NCBI GenBank assembly: GCA_023437885.1
Contig: JAEZFH010000034.1
Coordinates: 1-26,811, forward strand
DNA from: Bacillota bacterium
GTDB taxonomy: Bacteria; Bacillota; Clostridia; Lachnospirales; Lachnospiraceae
Length of the DNA stretch: 26,811 nucleotides
Reading direction: 5' to 3'
The first letter of the stretch is position 1. Every line of letters begins with the position of its first letter. This document shows, in pieces, positions 23,150 through 26,811 of the stretch. Position numbers and translations under genes: made by a program. Below the pieces are notes generated by a model that saw only the letters and a list, made by a program, of their open reading frames with translations, was not told where the DNA came from and did no database searches.

Positions 23150-24898
23150 TTAAGCCTTATTAATCGTTCTCTTTACATAAGTTGTATGGAGAATATCATG
23201 GGCCTTATGGCTGCCCGGTTTACCGAGATAATCGTTGTAGAGGGTTTTGATTGCCTCATTTTCATGGGACTTTCTAACCTCCATCTTGGCATCCAGATCA
23301 TACAGTGCCTTTGCACGGAGCGCTCTGATATCGGTGAAGTTTCTTACGATACCGGGCTGCTGAGGCTGTCCGCCGCCGTTTACACAACCGCCGGGACATC
23401 CCATGATCTCAATGAAGTGATAATTAGCTTTGCCGGATCTGACATCATCCAGAAGCTTTCTGGCATTGGCAAGACCGGAGGCAACTGCTACGTTGACATC
23501 CAGGCCCGCTGCATGGTAGGTTGCTTCCTTGATACCCATGGTTCCGCGAACTTCCTTGAAATCAGGGCTGGAAAGCTCTTCGCCGGTGATGGTCTCTACT
23601 GCTGTTCTGAGGGCTGCTTCCATAACACCGCCGGTTGCTCCGAAGATTACCGCAGCACCGGTGGATCTGCCCAGAGGATCATCGAATTTCTCGTCCGGAA
23701 GGGACAGGAAGTTGATACCTACGCGCTCGATCATTCTGGCAAGCTCACGGGTGGTGATGGAAATATCCACATCCGGAACACCTGCAGCACTCTGGTCCTC
23801 TCTGCCGATCTCGAATTTCTTCGCGGTACAGGGCATTACGCTGACCATGAAAATCTTCTTGGGATCAATATTATTCTTCTCCGCATAATAGGTCTTGGTG
23901 ATTGCACCAAACATCTGCTGAGGGGATTTGCAGCTTGATACATTGTCAAGCATATCCGGATAGTAATGCTCGCAGAATTTAACCCAGCCGGGAGAACAGG
24001 AAGTAATTAAAGGCAATTTGCCGCCGTTCTTAATTCTCTCAATCAGTTCGTTGGCTTCTTCCATAATCGTAAGGTCGGCTGCGAAGTCGGTATCAAATAC
24101 CTTGTCAAAGCCTAAGCGGCGAAGGGCTGCCACCATTTTGCCCTCCACATTCGTTCCGATGGGAAGGCCGAAAGCCTCGCCAAGAGCGGCACGAACAGAA
24201 GGAGCGGACTGAACGATAACGTATTTGTCAGGATCGGCAAGAGCCGCAAACACCTCGTCAGTATAATCCTTCTCCAATAGTGCGCCGGTAGGACATACAG
24301 CGATACATTGACCACAGGATACACAGCTGGTATCACCCAAGCCCATATCAAAGGCACAGGAGATATTAGTATCGAAGCCGCGCTCGTTGGCGCCGATAAC
24401 ACCGATACCCTGAACGGTGTCGCAGACTGCGGAACAGCGTCTGCAGAGAATACATTTATTGTTGTCGCGAACCATATGGGCTGAGGTATCATCCAGTGCA
24501 TAATGGGTGCGTTCTCCGTCATACAGGTATTCATCCTTTACATTCAGGTCATTGCAAAGCTTTTGAAGCTCGCAGTTGCCGCTGCGTACGCAGGAAAGAC
24601 ATTTTCTGTCATGATCGGACAAGATAAGCTCCAGAGTCTTCTTGCGGGAAGCAAGAACCTTGGGTGAATTCGTAGTAATTTCCATACCCTCTGAAATCGG
24701 GTACATACAGGATGCAACAAGGCTTCTGGCGCCCTTGACTTCTACGACACAGATGCGGCAAGCACCGATTTCATTGATATCCTTTAAGAAACAAAGGGTG
24801 GGGATATCGATGCAGGCAAGCTTTGCCGCTTCCAATATGGTAGCGCCTTTGGGAGCTTGAAGCGGCATGCCATTTATTTTAATATTAACCGTTTCCAT
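23150..24898 (-). CDS. hydA: [FeFe]-hydrogenase catalytic subunit (HydA/HndD type)
   Basis: Catalytic subunit evolving or oxidising H2, cytoplasmic, in complex with the HydB product. The start METVNIKINGMPL at 24898 (582 residues) follows GGAGG; an in-frame ATG at 24967 is less likely. Order: N-terminal [2Fe-2S] domain (CxxxxxxxxxxxCRIC..C, about 29-66), a His/Cys [4Fe-4S] site (HDRKCLSCVRSGNCELQKLC), two [4Fe-4S] motifs (CILCRRCSAVC and CVSCGQCIAVCPTGA), and the H-cluster domain. H-cluster loops: TSCSPGWVKFCE with C301, VMPCTAKKFE, and EIMGCPGGCVNGGGQP near the C-terminus, so all cluster cysteines are present. Residue 302 is Ser where clostridial CpI has the proton-relay Cys299. The modular layout matches multimeric NAD(P)-linked, often electron-bifurcating hydrogenases. 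It is co-oriented with hydB 120 bases upstream. Confidence 0.95.
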   Translation of the reverse strand: METVNIKINGMPLQAPKGATILEAAKLACIDIPTLCFLKDINEIGACRICVVEVKGARSLVASCMYPISEGMEITTNSPKVLASRKKTLELILSDHDRKCLSCVRSGNCELQKLCNDLNVKDEYLYDGERTHYALDDTSAHMVRDNNKCILCRRCSAVCDTVQGIGVIGANERGFDTNISCAFDMGLGDTSCVSCGQCIAVCPTGALLEKDYTDEVFAALADPDKYVIVQSAPSVRAALGEAFGLPIGTNVEGKMVAALRRLGFDKVFDTDFAADLTIMEEANELIERIKNGGKLPLITSCSPGWVKFCEHYYPDMLDNVSSCKSPQQMFGAITKTYYAEKNNIDPKKIFMVSVMPCTAKKFEIGREDQSAAGVPDVDISITTRELARMIERVGINFLSLPDEKFDDPLGRSTGAAVIFGATGGVMEAALRTAVETITGEELSSPDFKEVRGTMGIKEATYHAAGLDVNVAVASGLANARKLLDDVRSGKANYHFIEIMGCPGGCVNGGGQPQQPGIVRNFTDIRALRAKALYDLDAKMEVRKSHENEAIKTLYNDYLGKPGSHKAHDILHTTYVKRTINKA

Positions 24899-24937
24899 TT
24901 GATTCCTCCGTTTCTGCGCATGATCTTTGCGCATAAT

Positions 24938-25003
24938 AGTGTAAAGATGTTTACACTTTACCTCCATCTTGGTATGATCGAGAATTATCTTCAGAATAAT
25001 TCT
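24938..25003 (-). other. Paired inverted repeats in the hydB-hydA gap
   Basis: AGTGTAAA-n4-TTTACACT (24938-24957) and AGAATTAT-n7-ATAATTCT (24981-25003) are both perfect 8-bp repeats in the 120-base spacer. TGCGCA also occurs twice (24915-24932 region) nearer the hydA ribosome site. No clear promoter is visible. They may be mRNA processing/stability hairpins or an operator. Confidence 0.45.
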
Positions 25004-25018
25004 TATGTCCGGCTGCTG

Positions 25019-26806
25019 TTATTTCTTAGAGATAGCGCCGAATTTACATTTTTCCATACAAGCACCGCACTTGATACATTTGCTCTGGTCGATCAGGTGT
25101 ACTTCCTTAACCTTACCTTCAATTGCACCATTAGGACAGATTCTTGCACACAGAGTACAGCCCTTGCACTTGTCGGCATCGATGATGTAAGAAAGCAGAG
25201 CCTTACATACGCCGGAAGGACATTTTTTATCAACTACATGGGCAACATACTCGTCTTTGAAATAACGTAAGGTCGATAATACCGGGTTAGGAGCTGTCTG
25301 GCCAAGACCGCAGAGGGCATTCTCCTTGATATAGTAGCACAGGTCCTCAAGCTTCGTGAGATCCTCCATGGTTCCCTGTCCCTTTGTAATCTTATCCAGA
25401 ATCTCATAGAGACGCTTGGTACCGATACGGCACGGAGTACATTTTCCGCAGGATTCATCTACGGTAAACTCCAGGAAGAACTTGGCGATGTCCACCATAC
25501 AGTTGTCTTCATCCATTACGATAAGACCGCCGGAGCCCATCATAGAGCCAATGCTGATTAAGTTGTCATAGTCAATCGGAATATCAAAATGCTCTGCAGG
25601 GATACATCCGCCGGAGGGACCGCCTGTCTGAGCTGCTTTAAATTTCTTGCCGTTAGGAATACCGCCACCGATCTCTTCGATAACTTCACGAAGAGGTGTT
25701 CCCATAGGGATTTCTACAAGACCGGTATTGTTAATCTTGCCGCCGAGGGCGAATACCTTGGTGCCCTTGGATTTCTCGGTACCCATGGAAGCAAACCACT
25801 CGGGTCCGTGCAGGATGATCTGAGGAATGTTGGCATAGGTTTCTACGTTGTTCAGAATCGTAGGCTTCTGGAACAGACCCTTCTGGGCAGGGAACGGAGG
25901 ACGGGGACGAGGCTCACCGCGGTTACCTTCAATTGAGGTCATAAGAGCGGTCTCTTCTCCGCATACGAATGCTCCGGCACCCAGTCTAAGTTCGATATCG
26001 AAATCAAATCCGCTGTCAAAGATATTCTTGCCTAATAAGCCGTATTCTCTTGCCTGAGTGATCGCAATCTCCAGGCGGTCTACGGCGATGGGGTATTCCG
26101 CGCGGACATAGATGTAACCCTGGGATGCGCCGATAGCATAGCCGGCGATTGCCATGGCTTCCAGTACCACATGGGGATCACACTCTAATACGGAACGGTC
26201 CATAAATGCACCCGGGTCACCCTCGTCTGCATTACAGCATACATACTTCTGGTCGGCATCATTTCCCTTGGCCAGCTTCCACTTTAAGCCGGTGGGGAAA
26301 CCGCCGCCGCCGCGGCCTCTGAGCCCGCTGTCCAGGATCGTCTGGATTACCTGATCCGGAGTGTATTCAGTCAGAACTCTGCCAAGAGCCTCATAGCCGC
26401 TGGTACCGATATATTCGTCGATATTCTCGGGATTGATTACACCACAGTTGCGGAGTGCGATTCTGTGCTGCTTCTTATAGAAGTCGGTATCATTCAGGGA
26501 CTTGAGACCGTCTTCAGTTACAATTTCCTTATAGAGGAGACGGGATACAATACGTCCCTTCAATAAATGCTCGGATACGATTTCCGGAACATCCTCTTCC
26601 TTCACCATTGCATAGAAGGTTGCTTCCGGATATATAATTACGATGGGTCCTAAGGCGCAAAGTCCGTGACAGCCTGTCTGTACTACGGCAACTTCTTCCT
26701 TTAGACCATTCTTCTGAATTTCTGTCTGCAGTGACTCGATAATCTTGACACTTCCCGAGGAAGTACATCCGGTACCACCGCAAACCAATACGTGTGAACG
26801 ATACAT
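25019..26806 (-). CDS. hydB: NuoF-like NADH-binding subunit of [FeFe]-hydrogenase (HydB/HndC type)
   Basis: Flavin subunit that couples NAD(P)(H) to the hydrogenase, cytoplasmic. The 595-residue frame begins MYRSHVLVCGGTGC at 26806, five bases from the window edge, so its ribosome site cannot be seen. Domains in order: thioredoxin-like [2Fe-2S] domain (C9, C14, C46, C50), NuoF core with the glycine-rich NADH/FMN loop GLRGRGGGGFPTGLKW and AGAFVCGEETALM, the [4Fe-4S] motif SCGKCTPCRIGTKRL, and a C-terminal two-cluster ferredoxin domain (CKGCTLCARICPNGA and CIKCGACMEKCKFGA). This arrangement matches HydB of HydABC and HndC. The required NuoE-like partner (HydC/HndA) is not in the window; it would be expected just beyond the right edge. 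hydA follows, giving the usual order B then A. Confidence 0.95.
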   Translation of the reverse strand: MYRSHVLVCGGTGCTSSGSVKIIESLQTEIQKNGLKEEVAVVQTGCHGLCALGPIVIIYPEATFYAMVKEEDVPEIVSEHLLKGRIVSRLLYKEIVTEDGLKSLNDTDFYKKQHRIALRNCGVINPENIDEYIGTSGYEALGRVLTEYTPDQVIQTILDSGLRGRGGGGFPTGLKWKLAKGNDADQKYVCCNADEGDPGAFMDRSVLECDPHVVLEAMAIAGYAIGASQGYIYVRAEYPIAVDRLEIAITQAREYGLLGKNIFDSGFDFDIELRLGAGAFVCGEETALMTSIEGNRGEPRPRPPFPAQKGLFQKPTILNNVETYANIPQIILHGPEWFASMGTEKSKGTKVFALGGKINNTGLVEIPMGTPLREVIEEIGGGIPNGKKFKAAQTGGPSGGCIPAEHFDIPIDYDNLISIGSMMGSGGLIVMDEDNCMVDIAKFFLEFTVDESCGKCTPCRIGTKRLYEILDKITKGQGTMEDLTKLEDLCYYIKENALCGLGQTAPNPVLSTLRYFKDEYVAHVVDKKCPSGVCKALLSYIIDADKCKGCTLCARICPNGAIEGKVKEVHLIDQSKCIKCGACMEKCKFGAISKK

Positions 26807-26811
26807 AATGT

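Noticed and set aside
23141..23153. TTGTTAAT-like Rex half-site near the end of hydA
   Set aside because: It is at the 3' end of the gene, lacks the second half-site, and is not next to a promoter.
23186..23938. 250-codon open frame on the plus strand opposite hydA
   Set aside because: The opposite strand carries the conserved H-cluster motifs in an unbroken frame with a ribosome site; the plus-strand product has no recognisable family features.

Overview
The window looks like chromosomal DNA from a strictly anaerobic, low-to-mid-GC Gram-positive bacterium, most likely a Lachnospiraceae-type Clostridium. This is an inference from gene content: an [FeFe]-hydrogenase with a NuoF-type partner, a reverse rubrerythrin under a PerR-type repressor, a DarA-type c-di-AMP receptor, a T-box in front of ileS, lipoproteins with Gram-positive lipoboxes, and strong AGGAGG ribosome binding sites. 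I see no rRNA, tRNA, CRISPR array, transposase or prophage gene. Most of the window is housekeeping chromosome.

Layout. Bases 1-5202 are read leftwards: a VanY/LdcB-type D,D-carboxypeptidase with a TTG start (cut by the window edge), nicotinate phosphoribosyltransferase (pncB), and a histidine kinase/response regulator pair. A large lipoprotein, with a propeller-like N-terminal half and a solute-binding-like C-terminal half, diverges from the regulator (5474-7627). Next come an isoleucine T-box leader and ileS, encoding a long type-2-like IleRS with an unusual Cys/His-rich insert. A 680-base non-coding stretch with several hairpins follows. Then come darA, a lipoprotein with FKBP/trigger-factor-like domains, the radical-SAM protein YgiQ, and a DEAD-box helicase with a DbpA-type RNA-binding tail. 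The helicase is preceded by a promoter and then an intrinsic terminator.

From 17.8 kb there is an oxidative-stress block: perR and reverse rubrerythrin, each with a consensus promoter and an AT-rich operator just downstream of the -10 box. The same 12-base operator core, TTACTATTATTG, recurs in the leader of a chemoreceptor gene at 22.2 kb on the other strand. This suggests a small PerR regulon that includes a methyl-accepting chemotaxis protein. A PdxA2-like dehydrogenase lies between them and converges with the chemoreceptor on a large hairpin block.

The right end (22401-26806, leftwards) holds a 127-residue protein whose sequence pattern resembles, by eye, the DUF1874/STIV-B116 family (viral AcrIII-1 ring nucleases and relatives). 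It is followed to the right by the terminator, hydA and hydB genes of a probable multimeric, possibly electron-bifurcating hydrogenase. The NuoE-like subunit gene, if present, would lie just beyond the window.

I did not find a complete undescribed system. The best leads are the PerR-chemoreceptor link, the DUF1874-like protein, the metal-binding-like IleRS insert, and structured non-coding elements at 1.5, 11.5 and 16.0 kb. All calls rest on reading motifs by eye; no database search was possible.
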